Source: Mesodorylaimus sp. YZB2_4
Lineage: Eukaryota > Nematoda > Enoplea > Dorylaimida > Dorylaimidae
NCBI GenBank assembly: GCA_030248295.1
Contig: JASANH010000664.1
Coordinates: 1-64,000, forward strand
Direction: 5' to 3'
DNA length: 64,000 nucleotides
Below, piece after piece: positions 1 to 12,783 of the stretch. The stretch's first letter is position 1; every line of letters starts with the position of its first letter. A program made the translations under genes and the position numbers. Under the pieces are notes generated by a model. That model searched no databases. It saw only the letters and a program-made list of their open reading frames with translations, and was not told the origin of the DNA.

Positions 1-129
1 AGGCGGCCAAGATTCGCTGACTAAATCTGAAGATTTCCTCGCTGCTGGCAAGCCTTCGTCACTGGATCAAACAAGCTGACTGTTTTCGAAACTGAACCAA
101 CCAGTTCGTACACCAGAACCCTCGTCGAA

Positions 130-480
130 GAGGGCGCAGTTGGATCTGCGACAGTCCTGTTTCGATCTCGGGTTCGATCCTTGGTGACGGAGGTTTTTTT
201 GAGAACCATATACCCTCGCTAACGAGTCATCCGCTGACGAGGCTGCGTGAATCAGCCACGCTAGGCCGTGGGTGACTCACCCAGTACCCTAGAGGTGCTC
301 CAATGGAGAAATGGAAGCCAAACGAGTAGACAGTTCCGGCTGTCGAGCGCCGACAGGGTTCACAGCCCGCCCGCCATCGTCCGAGGAAGTCGGTGTCCAG
401 TCCAGGATGGAGGCGCTCCAAGTGGAGACGCGCAGATGGACGTTGCCGTGAGAGCTGGTCAACTCGTAGCCTTGCACATA
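130..480 (+). repeat. Composite tRNA-derived SINE, copy 1
   Basis: A box-B-like motif (GGTTCGATCC) near 170 sits in a degenerate tRNA-like head with GGCGCAG upstream. The body carries the core CCAAACGAGTAGACAG near 317 and a second T-arm-like piece (GGGTTCACAGCC). The whole unit reappears in reverse orientation at 1440-1790. Family assignment rests on that internal comparison only. Confidence 0.7.
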
Positions 481-1439
481 AGGTTTGACTTCCCCAGTCT
501 TATTTTACGCTCGCTGAAATTTTTTAATTAAAGCGCGGGTATAGGGCAGGAGCTGCGACTATTTTTCCCGTCTTCTCCTCAATGACCAGAAGACCAGTCA
601 GGGGTGGGCGACTTGTTCCCTGGCGTCTGATTGGCCGAGATTGGAGGCGGAGCACCTGGCGTCACCTCAAAGGGTATGTGCGCGGCCATGCGACCACTTA
701 GCGGGAAAGTGCGCGACCACGCGACTACTGATCGATATACTCGCCCTTTGATGCGCTGAACTTCAACGCTGGTTGGCTGCTCGGCTATGGGCTAAACGGA
801 GAGTCCCAGACCTCAAGGTTACTTGGTGGGTCCCGATGGGTCCCGAGGGCTCCCCCAGTTGATCAGTCAAGATATCGCGGAGGCCCCTCACCCACGCTCA
901 TCTCTGTTTGATACACAAATTATGGTGGAATCCAGTACTCGCATGCTTGCTTGGCAGTCACGCCTGCCGTACGCTTATTTCAGACTCCTTCTCTTAGCTC
1001 TACCTGCCAGGTGGATTCATCTGCATGACCGCAGGATGCAGAATGCTTGTTTCGTTTTGACTGACAGATCGATTAGAGCTACGAGCCTTCTGACAACAAT
1101 GCCAACCCTTTTTGCCACAGGCTCAGTTACAGACCCCTGGAACTTGGGTACTTCCCATTTGTTACAAGTGCACTCTCCCATGCTCCTGCGCCCCACAACC
1201 TGCCTGCCGGACCAACTAAGGCTCCCTGTTCCTGTTTCACCACATTTTTGAGATCCTCTGCACTGAACCAGCAGCTCGAAGTGTCACCCGTCTGAATTAT
1301 GTTTTAGCCATGGACCCGGTCGAACGACTTACGATGAGTCTTTTTTAAAATTTTTGTGGGCCGAGGCCCGTTTTGCTTTTAGTAAGCCAGCAGTCAAACC
1401 TTCTAAGCAGGGCTGTGCGGGGGACCGGCACACACAGCA

Positions 1440-1790
1440 GCATCCCTTTGCGTGTCCCAACTATGTAGGAGCACCTCCACGCGAGAGCATCCTGGACGAC
1501 ACCGCCTTCCTCAGACGATGGCGGGCTTTGAACCCAGTCGGTGTTCGACAGCCGAGACTGTCTACTCGTTTGGCGTCCGTCTCGGGGCACCCCGACTGTG
1601 AGTTGGGTGAGTCAACCACGACCTAGAGTGCAAGGTCGAGTCATAACCGACCTCCGTCACCAGGGATCGAACCCGGGACGAGTCCAGCCACTCGCTATTT
1701 AACAATACGGAGAGACGACTGTCGGGGCGCTGCGCCACCACGGCCGCTTTCGATGAGCCTTGCATGTCGCATCGCAAAGGTCCCTGGCCA
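1440..1790 (-). repeat. Composite tRNA-derived SINE, copy 2 (inverted)
   Basis: On the minus strand this reads tRNA-like head (GTGGCGCAGCGCC, then GGTTCGATCCC), followed by the same body as copy 1. The body includes CCAAACGAGTAGACAG and a GGGTTCAAAGCCC T-arm-like element. It is the best preserved copy in the window. The two copies flank about 950 bp in inverted orientation. Confidence 0.75.
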
Positions 1791-1889
1791 CTTCAGTGAT
1801 ACAGACCCTGCGTGTTACGTCACCAAACGCTTAGAACCGCATTCGAGGGTGAAGGCACACACTATGCAAGAATGATGTACCCAGCCATG

Positions 1890-2030
1890 CAGTGCATAGG
1901 TCCCAAACTGGACACATTTCCTCCGACCTCGTGATGTCGGGGACCAGAGGGCTAGATGAGGTACAAGCCACTGCCAGGCCATATTGCCGATCGAGTTCGA
2001 ATCCTGGCACCAGATTCCACCAACCTCGCG
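1890..2030 (+). repeat. tRNA-like SINE fragment
   Basis: A box-A-like stretch (GGGCTAGATGAGG) precedes a box-B motif (GAGTTCGAATCCTGGCACC) near 1993-2012. No acceptor stem closes, so it is not a functional tRNA gene. It is more likely the head of a SINE unrelated to the composite one. Confidence 0.5.
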
Positions 2031-2405
2031 GGCCTGTGCCTTGCATGGCAAGTACAGTAGCTCGACACCCTCGAGCAGAGAGGATCCTGGAACGCCTTTG
2101 AAATTAAAATCAGGCCCCAACCATGTTTAACTTATGACACCGCCGTGTACCTTAGCCGCAAAAATTAGATTCTTTTGTTGCCAATTAACACGAATGACAT
2201 AACATATAACATCACCAGCGGGTCGTACAAGCAACGTGAAATTGGGGAAACAAAAATTTGGACTTATCCAACACTTAATACATAGAGCGTGCGCACAAAT
2301 CCGACAGCAGTCACAAAATGACCCGATAATTTGCAACTCCCAAGTATAACAAATCTTCACATTAACCTTCAGGCCGCACGCAACCAACATCAAGTACATA
2401 AATTC

Positions 2406-4816
2406 TCAAACAGCGTAATCGTGATGGGAATGATTGTTCACCTCAGCCTCACCCCCGACAGCATTAGCCGCATTGTTCAACTCGTCCGCCGCCCCAACGC
2501 CATCTTTTTGAGATTGGGCCAAATAGAGATGATGACGAGCGTTCGTATTTGACGGCAGAAGCGAGAGGTAAGCGTGATGGCTCTGAGTGTGAAAATGCGG
2601 TTGATGTTCCCCTTGATGAAATGCTGCTGGTGCAACCGGCGCCATCGACGACGTAGCTCCCACGAATGCCATATGGTCCAAAAAGTGATCCATGTAATCC
2701 CTTAAAGAAATCACGATTTTCACAATCCTCATTCCTGCCCTAGCTCTCGGATATACATGCAGTGCAGTATAAATCCCATAAAGGGGTAATTCACAGGGAA
2801 GGAGAGCAGTTTCGAAAAAGCGGACCAAAAACTGAATTTCAGAGAACATAAAGCTTCTTTCTCCCAAAACTTACGTAGCAGTAGGATGAAGACCGCACTG
2901 GCGTTTTTCAAAACGAAACGTCTGCACGAACACATCGTGCCGTTCTGTACGCTTCCATAAGTAATAGTATCGAACAAGATCTCGTATCGTCCGATCGGGC
3001 AAGAACTGAAAAATGACAAAAATATATAACCACACCAACACCATAAATCAAACAAAACTTTACCTCTTGTTGAATTAGACGGAAATTCTTTCCGTGCGCT
3101 TTCAAACCTTCTTCAAACACCGTCTGCTCATTTTCAGACCACGAGCGATCTGGATCATCCGCTGATAATTCTTTTTGCGTTCGTTCCGATACTGTTCGCT
3201 TCCAAGAGGCCAAAGCATTTTCGATGTTGTACTGAGATTCGTAAAGCAATTTCAATGCCACTTCGTCATCGCGCAGACAGTTCAGATGATGGCCTGGATT
3301 ATCGCCATCGTTTTCAGACCAATCGACCTTTCTCTTGAGGCTGCCCGACGTAGGAGGCGCTAAATCCGAATTCTTCGCCGATGCATTCCTTACATCCAAA
3401 TTTTTCGACTCGATTTGAAAAGCACGCTGAGTTTGGTAAGCGGATTTCAAAAATTTTTCCACGTCCACTTCACTCGTGAGCGTCGTATTCGGGGACCACA
3501 TACAATCATCTGATATGTCCGAAAAATTGATATTATCTGGCGGTGATATAACAGAATCCGCTACTTCGGCTTGATATTCTGGCCCGATTTTGATATCCTA
3601 AACTGACGTAAATTAAGATAGGGCACTAATAAAACGATCCTAAACCTTGCACTCGTTAGTAACAAACCTTTTTCCACGATTCTTCGGGAATGAAGTCGAA
3701 ATCATTTTCGCTATCTTCATCGCTAGTCGAGAAATAACCGTGCTCATTGCTAGGACCATCTCCGTTTTCTTCGTTATCATCCTCATCATTATCGCCATTA
3801 TCTCCACCGCTGTAAACAGTAAAATAGCTACGCTGACACAGCCGATTAATTGTGGGCAACCCTGGCTCATGAGATGACGACGACGGAGATAACGAATCCG
3901 CATTTTGAGAACTTTGTTGGTTGGATATTTTATCGCCGCTTGCTCCAGGAGGTTCACCCGCATTAGTCGCTACGTTATTGTATCCATATAATCGCATCAA
4001 TTCTTCTACAGGAATATCTCGTTCCTGAAAGATAGAACTGTGATAAAGCCATCACAAAGAGAAGCGAGAAAACGCTGTTGCTTAAAAAGGAGCTTGGTGT
4101 CTCTTGCAATGCAGGTAATACGAATCAAATGGAACTAACTTGAAAGCAATTTACAAGTCTGCAGCCTGAAGCGCCTAACGAGACAGAGATTTAGGTGCGA
4201 ATAGAACACTGGCGAACATCGACAAAAAGCTCGAAAACTTAGACCTCCAAAGTGATCATGATAAAGGGCTCTTAAACTGCTATTCACATCAGAATTTTAA
4301 AAAACATGCAGCGCAGCGATGATTTTATAATTCCTTTTTTTAGGTGCCCAGCTACATACGTGCGCAAGAAAACTTGCGCAGTGCGCAAAAAACAGATTCT
4401 AAAGGGTTTTTGAGATTTTAAGATTTTGGCGACCAATGGCAAATACGAACGGATTCTAAATGCGTTCCTCAGATCTGCCATCGAATTCCGATCAAGATGT
4501 ACTGTCCAGTACTTACCTCTCGCAACGCCGCTACTTCATCAGCAATTTCAGCGTCGTTTTCCAATGCTTCTTGTTCTTCTAATGTAGTTTCGTCATCAAT
4601 ACTGTTTTCACCATCGTCCGGAATGTAGTCTATTTCTTCTTCGCCAGAATTTTCAGATACTGTCGAATTGTCGACACTAACATTAGTCGCTACAAATAAA
4701 ACAATTGCTACTTTTTGTCCTGAATCATGTACAGTAATCGACATTTAGCACTTACTTTTTTCTTGTTCTTCAGAAGTTGCTGCATCGTTTAGCTGAATTC
4801 GTTTATTGTCGTCCAT
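2406..4816 (-). CDS. MIER1: MIER family ELM2-SANT transcriptional corepressor
   Basis: Mesoderm induction early response proteins recruit class I histone deacetylases through ELM2-SANT and act in the nucleus. Six exons run 4816-4756, 4689-4517, 4024-3668, 3597-3064, 3005-2875 and 2700-2406, giving 516 aa with every junction in phase. The N-terminal 200 residues are acidic. They contain DYIPDDGENS and the exon-3 start ERDIPVEELMRLYGY, both hallmarks of the family. The ELM2 domain begins near residue 199 (IKIGPEYQAEV). SANT begins near residue 350 (DRSWSENEQTVFEEGLKAHG) and crosses an intron to VRYYYLWKRTERHD. The C-terminal 100 residues are low complexity and histidine-rich. The ATG is the first in frame, and length fits vertebrate MIER1-3. 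Which paralogue is ancestral cannot be told here. Confidence 0.92.
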
Positions 4817-6063
4817 TTTCACTTTAATTGATCCCTAATCCTCTAATCGATGAAACGTTTCAGAAATAGCTTGACCGATTAAAATCATTTTAGAAATCTT
4901 CAAAGAGAAAGCGCCGAATGCGCCAAGACCTTGGCAAACGGCCATTGGACCATTCCAATTTGCCGCAAAATCACGCACATCTGATGATCAGGTCATAAGC
5001 ACTTTATTTCAATGTGTCAATTTCAAAAAGCACCCGAAAGTCTGCTCACTATTCCGTCCGTCCCATCAATTCCTAGGTACTCCGTTGCCAAATCCATCAT
5101 ATTCAAGCTATCTTTATTCCCAAATTCCTCCACATCAGCTGCAAATACACATCAATAAATACTTGCCTAAAACGGCATCCCAAGTGGAAGTTCACTCGCC
5201 AAACCATTCAACATAACCATAAGTAATTGTAACCACAATCAACAACGTACGCGTAACAAGTGAAGCAGACACCAAATCACTACTCAAAACACATCCCCCA
5301 ATGACACGCCCACTCACACCATCACAATCGACAGACCATGGGAAAAGGCCCACAAGCAAACCTAGCCTACCTACGAATAGAAAAATACTACCATGTAAAC
5401 ACCAACAAAAAATAAACCGATTCCCGCAATGCACTTGTATCTCACCCAATTTCATCCAAAAACAAAACGGAAGCATACAGTTTACAATCACTGCCATTAG
5501 CTTGATATGTTTACAAAAAAAACTGAAATTTTGACATGTTTTGACTTTGCGGCCGAAATTTAGGCCAGCACTAAGCAACAGCTGTCAATCGAAAAGGGGT
5601 CAGCATCGAATAAGCCTCAACAAGCCTTTCTTAATATAAACTGACTCCTGAATATACTCTGGGGGCAGACAACAAAAAAGAGCCAATTCTTTCCTGCCTA
5701 CAATATAAACAATTACTCCCCACTGATCGTATACCTTCTCTACAATAATTAACGGGCCCCATAAAACGGACGTGATGCAACCATACCCAAACAATTTCAT
5801 CCCCGTACAAATAACAGGGCAGTCACTCCTCCGTTGAGCCATACCTATTTATCCTGCATCAATTTAAAAATTTTTGATCATAGAAAAAATAAATTTTTCG
5901 ACTAGCAAGGCACAAAACACTTCTGAAGGGGAAAAAGGAACATAAAAATTTAAATTGGACCTTTCATCATTAGATTCTCTAACGTGCACGTGCTTAGTTT
6001 GTACTCTGCTTTTCATCCACTCACGTTTCCAGATCAGGCAAAATCTCAGAAAAACCAAAAACC
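4817..6063. other. AT-rich intergenic region, no gene seen
   Basis: It lies between the 5' end of MIER and the 3' end of the CREB3L-like gene, both on the minus strand. It should hold the MIER promoter and the CREB3L 3' UTR. Open frames near 5192-5578 and 5600-5842 (-) are low complexity and match no family I recognise. Confidence 0.5.
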
Positions 6064-9000
6064 CTAGGCAGTCACCACCGTCTTACCGGCCACCATTGCC
6101 TCGCGGCAGGCCGATGTCTCGCATACGGCCGTCGACGACACTTCGCTTCCTCCCGTCGCCAACGAGCCCGCATCGGACATTTCGGTATAGTTCACTACAG
6201 CCCAATAAAACAAGGCGTTTTGCGATTCTTCTTTCAGCACTTCACCATCGCCACTCGCATCATCGTGCCGACATTCGTTCAGTTTTTCAAAATATTCCGC
6301 CGAATACGGTATTTCACAATCACCACCCCCGCCATTCGAATGCAAAACACGAGATGCGGCTAAAAACAAAGCACTTCCTTCCTACAACCATTCCAACACA
6401 GATACTATCGCAACACCCACGAGACTTACCGAACACTACCGAGTTGCTGGAATGATCTAAATAGGCGTTAGGCGATGTATCGTCCACAGTAGATGCTTTT
6501 GTCATCATTGGGCTAGCGATAAATGCATTACGAAATACGGACGGCCATATTGGCATAGCTGGAATCATGACGGCGAATAACAGAAACACCGCCTGAAAAA
6601 ATCAAAGCACTCGTATCCTCATTTCAATATCTTAAACTGCTAGAACCATCCTTACCGCCAAGGAGACTGTATGATGAACATTCGAACTACCACGAGTCGC
6701 TGTCGAACCATTTCCAACAACCAAAGCGGTGGCCGATGTCGGTGAACTGGTCGGACTGATCTGTTGCTGAAGTTTCTTCAATTGGCCAAGCAAAGAGTGA
6801 TTGGTCTTCTCCAATGCTTCGATTCGTCTCCTCAGACTCGTGTTCTCTGATTGATACCCGTCGATCCTTAGTAACAAATCAAGCCATTGTCTACAACACC
6901 CGAAGACAAGCACAACCCAGGCTCTTACTGTTGTTCCAGGGTTTCCATATACTCCTTGCGTTTTCGTCGACTTTCTTGAGCCGAAAGCTTAAAAAGATAT
7001 AAGCACATTATTCACGCATCCCTTGAACGTGTTTGCTCTTACTGTAACTTAGTTGTCTTAGCGAAAAACCATTGTCGCCGCTTTTGCCCCTCCCTCACCA
7101 TCTTGGCAAACAGTCATAATGACATACCTTGTTCTTTATTTTCCTACGCACAATTTTCAATGCCTCTTCTTCTTGCTTGCTCAGCGGTAACTTTGTCGGC
7201 ACTGGCAATCCTTCTTGAATCAACGTCCGCCTTTCTTCTGTTGATAATAGAACGTAACCTTTGCTTCTAGGATCCTAAATGGAAAAAGTTATGATTTTTC
7301 TCAACTCTAAAAATATCGATTAACCTGTTCGCTAATCAAATTGTGTTTCAACGCTAATTCGTGCATTTTCGATCTTGTTCGTAGATTTAGATTCATAGCC
7401 GACGCAGCCGCCGAATTACTCGAACGGTATCGATGAACGCTATTGCCTTGGTGATAAGCGAGATGCGCCCCATGCTTATTACCCGGTGCTGGCGAGCCTG
7501 AGCTCAAATAGCCACAATTCGAACACGAATCGCCACTCGTCGTGCTACTGTTATCGTCGCCCGACGGAACGACGTCTTCTTCTCGCGACAAAATAGGGCC
7601 ACAAGGCCATGATTCTAAAAGGCACACGAAAAAAGTTATACATGACGAGAGACATAGAACGATTGCAGGGCCAGGTATTGCACTTTGAATCCTATCGCAT
7701 CCTATTACTTGCGTAAGACGGACTAGAAAACCGGCCAGGTGCCGCCTTCCACTGCCGAGGAATATATTTATGTCAAGATAAAAACCTACGCGATTGATTC
7801 GCTCCTGGTCAGAACACCAACAGCTAACAATAGAAAATGACTAAGATTTGGACGTTGCGGAGCATCTGCCGCCTATCTTTCGCTTTTATTCTTTCGTCCA
7901 ATGCCGATAGCCAACCTTCTCAACAAGAAAACGATGCCAACGGCATTAGAGAAACCGAAAAGCGTGAAGCGGTGCTTTCACCCTTGGGCATCCTCGAAAA
8001 AGCATGTGCGCTTCACTCTCGAGTGGTATACTTTATTCGTGTACAGTAGAGAGCTATGCACAACTACTTGAGCCTTGTCACAACAGGGGGCTTGTTAGGG
8101 CGCTCGATCCAAAATTCAATATACATACAGCATGTTTTACACATATGCGACTACATGGAGTATACAGACCGCATGTACCAGGTGGGAGGGGAACCAGCTA
8201 AGCGACACGGTCTCGTAGTGCTCGCCAACGGCAACCAGAGAAAACTTGTCCTAGTATAGAAAACTTTGACGATGTTGCGCGGCATCGAATCGTTGTTGCT
8301 CGATGTCAACGTCACGTTCTCATGCGCACACAAGGACTTACTCGAGCGACGTCATTAAAAAAGACAAGAACGGATCGAAGTAGGGACTATAACAGGAAAT
8401 CAATCCTCTACTAACAGATGCGCAAAGCGGATAGAAAGCCGGACAGGTGTGCGAACTAACAGATTCCCGCCCTGCGTGGGCGCCCATTCAATGCTAAAAT
8501 TGGCTGCATGACGATTCATATAAGTGTACAGAATGTGCGCGCATGAAGCAGAAGAGCAAACGCAGTGTTTAACAAAGAATACTGTACATACCTCCTTCTA
8601 GAGCTTCAGATTTAGCAGTCCGATTATCGACGTCCGGCGCGCCGACGCTAATTACAGAAGCGTCCGACGCAGCTGTGATGCCGCCTGATGAAACGCCAGT
8701 GAACAGAAGACTGCCGATTCCAATCGTAGGACTAACAGTGGCGGTGTGTAAGGAAGCAATTCTGGCATCTCCACCAATGCGAAGTGGTTTCGTTTCGACC
8801 GTATCCGCGTAATAATCGTCAACATCGTATTTAACTGTAGCGTCATTGTCATTACTGCCACCATCGCTAACCGTTCTGTGACAGTATTCCAGGCATGAAG
8901 CCGTTTTGCTCGAACAAACACTGCCGGCGATGCCTACGAAAACCGAACACCAATGTCATTCAAACACACTCGCACGGGAATGGAAATGACGTAAATGGCA

Positions 9001-9815
9001 TGTGCGGTTAGCTTAAAATTCGCAGTTCCCCCCCACCCCCACCGCCCGTGCTGACATAAGGAGATCCCATACCAGCTAACAGCCCGTTGATACGCGGCGT
9101 TCTACGCATTCATCACATGAATGAACGCGTTTCTTACGATACGAGCAGGCGCTTACAAGTTAGCGTTGATATCGAGGGCATGACAAGACGCCAGACAGCC
9201 AATGTCAAAAACGAGCCTTTCTAACGTGAGTGAACATATTTCCTAGACATTACCCCACCCATAATGCTAGGAAAAACGTTGTGCAGCTAGAATTCAGGGC
9301 GCAAATGGGTGGACTTGTTTGGATAGCCCACGCTCCATGGTATCTGCAGACAAATCGCGCCAGCCTACGCAGGCACGCTTGGCCTACACACCAACATGAG
9401 TTCATTTCTTACCGATGGCGGCCTCCATTTTCACGTCGTTAATATAATCATGATCAGGCGATCTGCCCGAAGGAGATGCGGGGGATGTTGAATCTTCGGC
9501 TTTGACATGTGTGAAGTAGCCAACGTTACCATGGGCTACCATTCTGTCCATTGGTCTCGAAAAAGATGCCACTGCTGGTCCCAACGAAACTCGTCGAGGT
9601 GAGTCCGAAGTCGGATAGCCGAGATCAGGCTCGCCATCAAAACACAGATAACTAGCAGGTACTTCACCGCCGCCGTGACCATTGCTGCCTAGTAGCATGC
9701 CATCGTAGGGACCATGACCGAGAAATTCATCAGGAGGGTCCGGCGGCCCGGGACTAACACGACCCGATATGAGACAATCGTTCATTAAAAACAGATCGCT
9801 GAATTCGTCATCCAT
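6064..9815 (-). CDS. CREB3-like (OASIS/CREB3L) ER membrane-bound bZIP transcription factor
   Basis: CREB3L factors sit in the ER membrane and release a bZIP fragment after Golgi proteolysis, controlling secretory genes. Eight exons run 9815-9413, 8933-8592, 7614-7325, 7274-7128, 6987-6929, 6866-6656, 6592-6430 and 6377-6064, giving 642 aa in one frame. An acidic N-terminal activation region is followed by the family block [18 protein letters not shown] and the basic region [15 protein letters not shown], near residues 387-407. A leucine zipper follows ([20 protein letters not shown]). A hydrophobic segment near residues 482-500 ([16 protein letters not shown]) is the predicted membrane anchor, with a luminal tail of about 140 residues. 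The exon-6 acceptor was placed at 6866 because it aligns the zipper register. A clean S1P RxxL site was not confirmed. Confidence 0.9.
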
Positions 9816-10354
9816 GCTTCAGTTCTAATTTGCTGCTTCCTCTAGGCCTAGCTATATCTGCAACGGACATGTAGTCGCTGCAGACGACTACAGAGGCGCC
9901 GCCAACGACCGCGAACGAGGACGTTCAACTGCGGCAGCCTCCCGTTTTGCGCACACATTTGCTGCATATTACGGTATTCCTGAAATAAACAGTTAAAGAT
10001 CAGTAGGTACAAAGAAAAAGCGGGAATTGAAATACATATACAAACAAACGCAAAAACCTGTTTTACTATTCACTGATTTTTTGTTGTGTACGCTCTAAAT
10101 TTAAGATTGACATATTTTACATGACACAGTGACGTACCTAGTTATATTGAGAACCAACTGTTGAACTCTAGCATCGTTCAAATGATGCAAATCCAAGCCC
10201 ACGCCCACACTAGTTACTGCACTGGAAGTTTCCTCTTTTCCCCTGGGCTTCTGGATGTTTGTCTTGCTTGTAACAAAAGCCTCTGTCTCGCATTTACACC
10301 CAAAGAAACCACTTAGTGGTGTCTAAAGCTAAAGACAGGCTTCTGAAGATAGCT

Positions 10355-10435
10355 CAGCCTTCTGAGGTCTTAGTTTGCTGGACCAGAAATCCTAGCGGTG
10401 CGGGTTCGATTCCCGCTTGGGGTCATGGGTTTTAT
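10355..10435 (+). repeat. tRNA-like element (SINE head or tRNA pseudogene)
   Basis: A box-A-like TAGCTCAG near 10373 and a perfect five-pair T arm around TTCGATT (GCGGG/CCCGC, near 10408-10424) are present. The spacer can form a rough anticodon arm. The 3' side TTGGGGT has no matching acceptor strand upstream, so a working tRNA is unlikely. Confidence 0.5.
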
Positions 10436-10471
10436 TGGCATTCCTAAGCCATATCCCAGAGAGCCGGCGGC

Positions 10472-10818
10472 GTAAATACAGGTTTGCCAAGATGTATCGG
10501 GAGATCTCTCATAAAGGATAGAACATAGGAGGCTGCCGTTTGGAAGGCGTGTCTTTAGCTTGGCATTTCTACTCTAATTTGTGGTGCAGTCTCGGGCAGG
10601 TCAGTGCTACTATTTATCATAGTACCAGAGAAAGCAGGCGGAGTCACCTTGATGAGGCCAGGCTTACCAGAAAGAAGCGTAGCCAGTGCCCTTTCAGGTA
10701 CGGGAGGACCTCCAACTTGCTAGGGATCCCTACACCGTTTGGTATTTCTACTATTTCATCGTCAGTGGGGGCCTCAAGTCAAAGGCGTACCCACACCACT
10801 CGATACGCCTGTATTTAC
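10472..10818. mobile_element. Possible MITE with 11-bp terminal inverted repeats
   Basis: GTAAATACAGG at 10472-10482 and its reverse complement at 10808-10818 bracket about 350 bp. Inside, TTGGYATTTCTACT occurs twice, near 10560 and 10739. There is no coding capacity and no clear target-site duplication. The inverted repeats could be chance. Confidence 0.25.
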
Positions 10819-11215
10819 CACTCAATATAGCTTATCTGCGTTCTGTGAGAGCCTTTGCTGTGCCTATAAATATCCTGTCCGCCTTACACGCGATCAGCAT
10901 GTGGTTGGGTTGTCACTAGCCCAATTGACGTCACACCTAATTTTGTCGCTTATCAGTTACACGTGAAAAGATGCAAAAAATGATGCATAATGCGTGATAG
11001 CATGTCCACTGGCCACTTCCCAAGCAAGCTTGTCTTTGTGCCAACATATGCACGTCTATTTATAACCTCAGCACGATGCGAGGAACAGATTATACTGGCT
11101 CACAGAAATTTGTGTACTCGTAATCTTATCATGGTCTGGAAAGTTTATTGGACAAATCAGGTTCGCACGCAGCCTGTACTTCACGTTCCACTAGCGCGGC
11201 CGGATGACCACGGGA

Positions 11216-12783
11216 TTATAAAGGTGTCCTTTGGCCACTGTCCGTCGATGCGCGAGTTATTCGAGACAAGCGAGAGTTATGGCGGATGGGGGCATCGCCG
11301 ATGGTCCAACCGCCCGGAGTCGAGATCACGACATTCTTACCACTGACGCAACTGCTACTTCGTCTGGAATGAGAATTGTGCGAGGAGTAACGACGTAAGA
11401 ACATAAGAGCAGTCGATGCAGCGTTCCCGTGTACCGATGCCACTGAGTCGCCCCCGTTCGTGACATCGATCGAATCTGACGACATTCTCGCCGATGTCCT
11501 TCGAAATCGTGCGCAACAAAAGCAGTAGAACCATCTTCGGAATAGCCGATGAAAGCACGCTCTAAAGCGTTCGCTAAAGTTATAATAGACGAAAAAGTTG
11601 ATGGAACAATGAGTCATGACTAGAAGATTATTAAAATCGACTAGCAAATAGAAATATGACGAATGTCGACTGATACCTGGATTACTATCAGATGAGTCAC
11701 CAGGCAATGGTACCCTTTGCGCACCGCTGCCACCAAATACTTCCAACGCGTTTAGAATGAATGCTAAGAGATTACACGACAAAAATACCACGGCCACTGA
11801 GACCATCATGACCGCCGTTCCTTGCTCTTTGGTCTGCTGGCGACTCAGTGCTTGTCTGCGACAGCGAGCCAGACGCACTGCACGGACTACACTTCCGTTG
11901 AGGAAGACCAGGATGGAAAATGGTAAGGCGAATATAAAAACGAAGTACATCCAGTGCCCGTACAGGCGCATATAGTTCGGGTCACCACGCAGCTTCGGCG
12001 CCGCTATGATCAGTACCACGTCAGGATCGTCGTCTGCCTCGATACGGTATACGCAGTACTCCCAGAATCGTGGTGCGTTGTAGGCAACGCTGATAACAAT
12101 GATCAATAATAGGGCCCACAATGCTCGCGATGGTGTGCATACGATTCGAGCCAAGAATGGGTGACAGACTGCGATGTATCTGGAAAAGAGAAACAGGATT
12201 AGAATAATAAACTAGGGATGGATCATTTTGGATACCTTTCTATCGTGATCACAGACAACGTCCAGACGGAAGCTGTCTGAAAAATGGATGCTAATGGATA
12301 AATATAGATCGTCATGTAGGAGACGCTGTTCAGGAGCGGCAAGGTCGGATTGTATGCGTAGAAAGCGGATGAAGCGAATAATGGACACGATACCGATAAC
12401 AGCGTTGCATCTACGCATGCCAAGCCAGTCACGAGAATAGCGATGGAGGACAATCGCGAGTGTGCTCCAGCCATTTGCGGTGTCGACGAAGAGGAAGCGG
12501 CGCTCATGTAACTTCCCCCCACAGCTGCTGCTGCCGCCATCGACGCACTCGAGGAAGGCACAGTGGATGGCCTCTTCTTGTAACTGAATACTGTAGCCGT
12601 TATAATATTACCCACGATGCCAGTGACTGCCACCATTATCATGACGATGCCACACAATAAGCTAGGCATACTGTAGAATGTGACTTGCTGACCACCATCC
12701 TCCGTTGTATTCACTTCCAACTCGCTCTCGTTATCCGAATCCATGAACAGATGATCTTCCACAACCTCCGTACTTCTATCCAT
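11216..12783 (-). CDS. Rhodopsin-class GPCR, FMRFamide/myosuppressin-receptor-like
   Basis: A predicted plasma-membrane neuropeptide receptor. Two exons (12783-12236 and 12179-11216) join inside the TM3 motif to give 503 aa. Seven hydrophobic segments are visible, from VTFYSMPSLLCGIVMIMV (TM1) to the TM7 region MTHCSINFFVYYNF. The DRY motif reads ERY (IERYIAVCHPF). NPxxY is replaced by NFFVY, as in invertebrate FMRFamide receptors, where the SINF motif is typical. The first intracellular loop carries an Ala/Ser-rich insertion. The C-terminal tail of about 110 residues is Ser/Arg-rich and suited to phosphorylation. The ligand is inferred from family only. Confidence 0.85.

Larger units (their letters stand above)
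1..2405. other. Repeat-rich intergenic region
   Basis: No gene is supported here. Two inverted copies of a composite SINE (about 130-480 and 1440-1790) and a tRNA-like segment (about 1890-2030) are listed separately. The open frame at 823-1251 (+) resembles no family I know and has no splice or domain support. The last 300 bases are probably the 3' UTR and downstream flank of the MIER gene. Confidence 0.6.
9816..11215. other. Intergenic region with repeat pieces
   Basis: It contains the CREB3L 5' flank, a tRNA-like element near 10355-10435 and a possible small inverted-repeat element at 10472-10818. Overlapping plus-strand frames at 10540-10966 have no recognisable domain. Confidence 0.45.

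Noticed and set aside
823-1251. 142-codon ORF near the left end
   Set aside because: There is no recognisable domain and no splice or start context, and it lies between repeats.
10355-10435. Functional tRNA gene
   Set aside because: The T arm is perfect, but the acceptor stem does not pair and the anticodon arm is mismatched.
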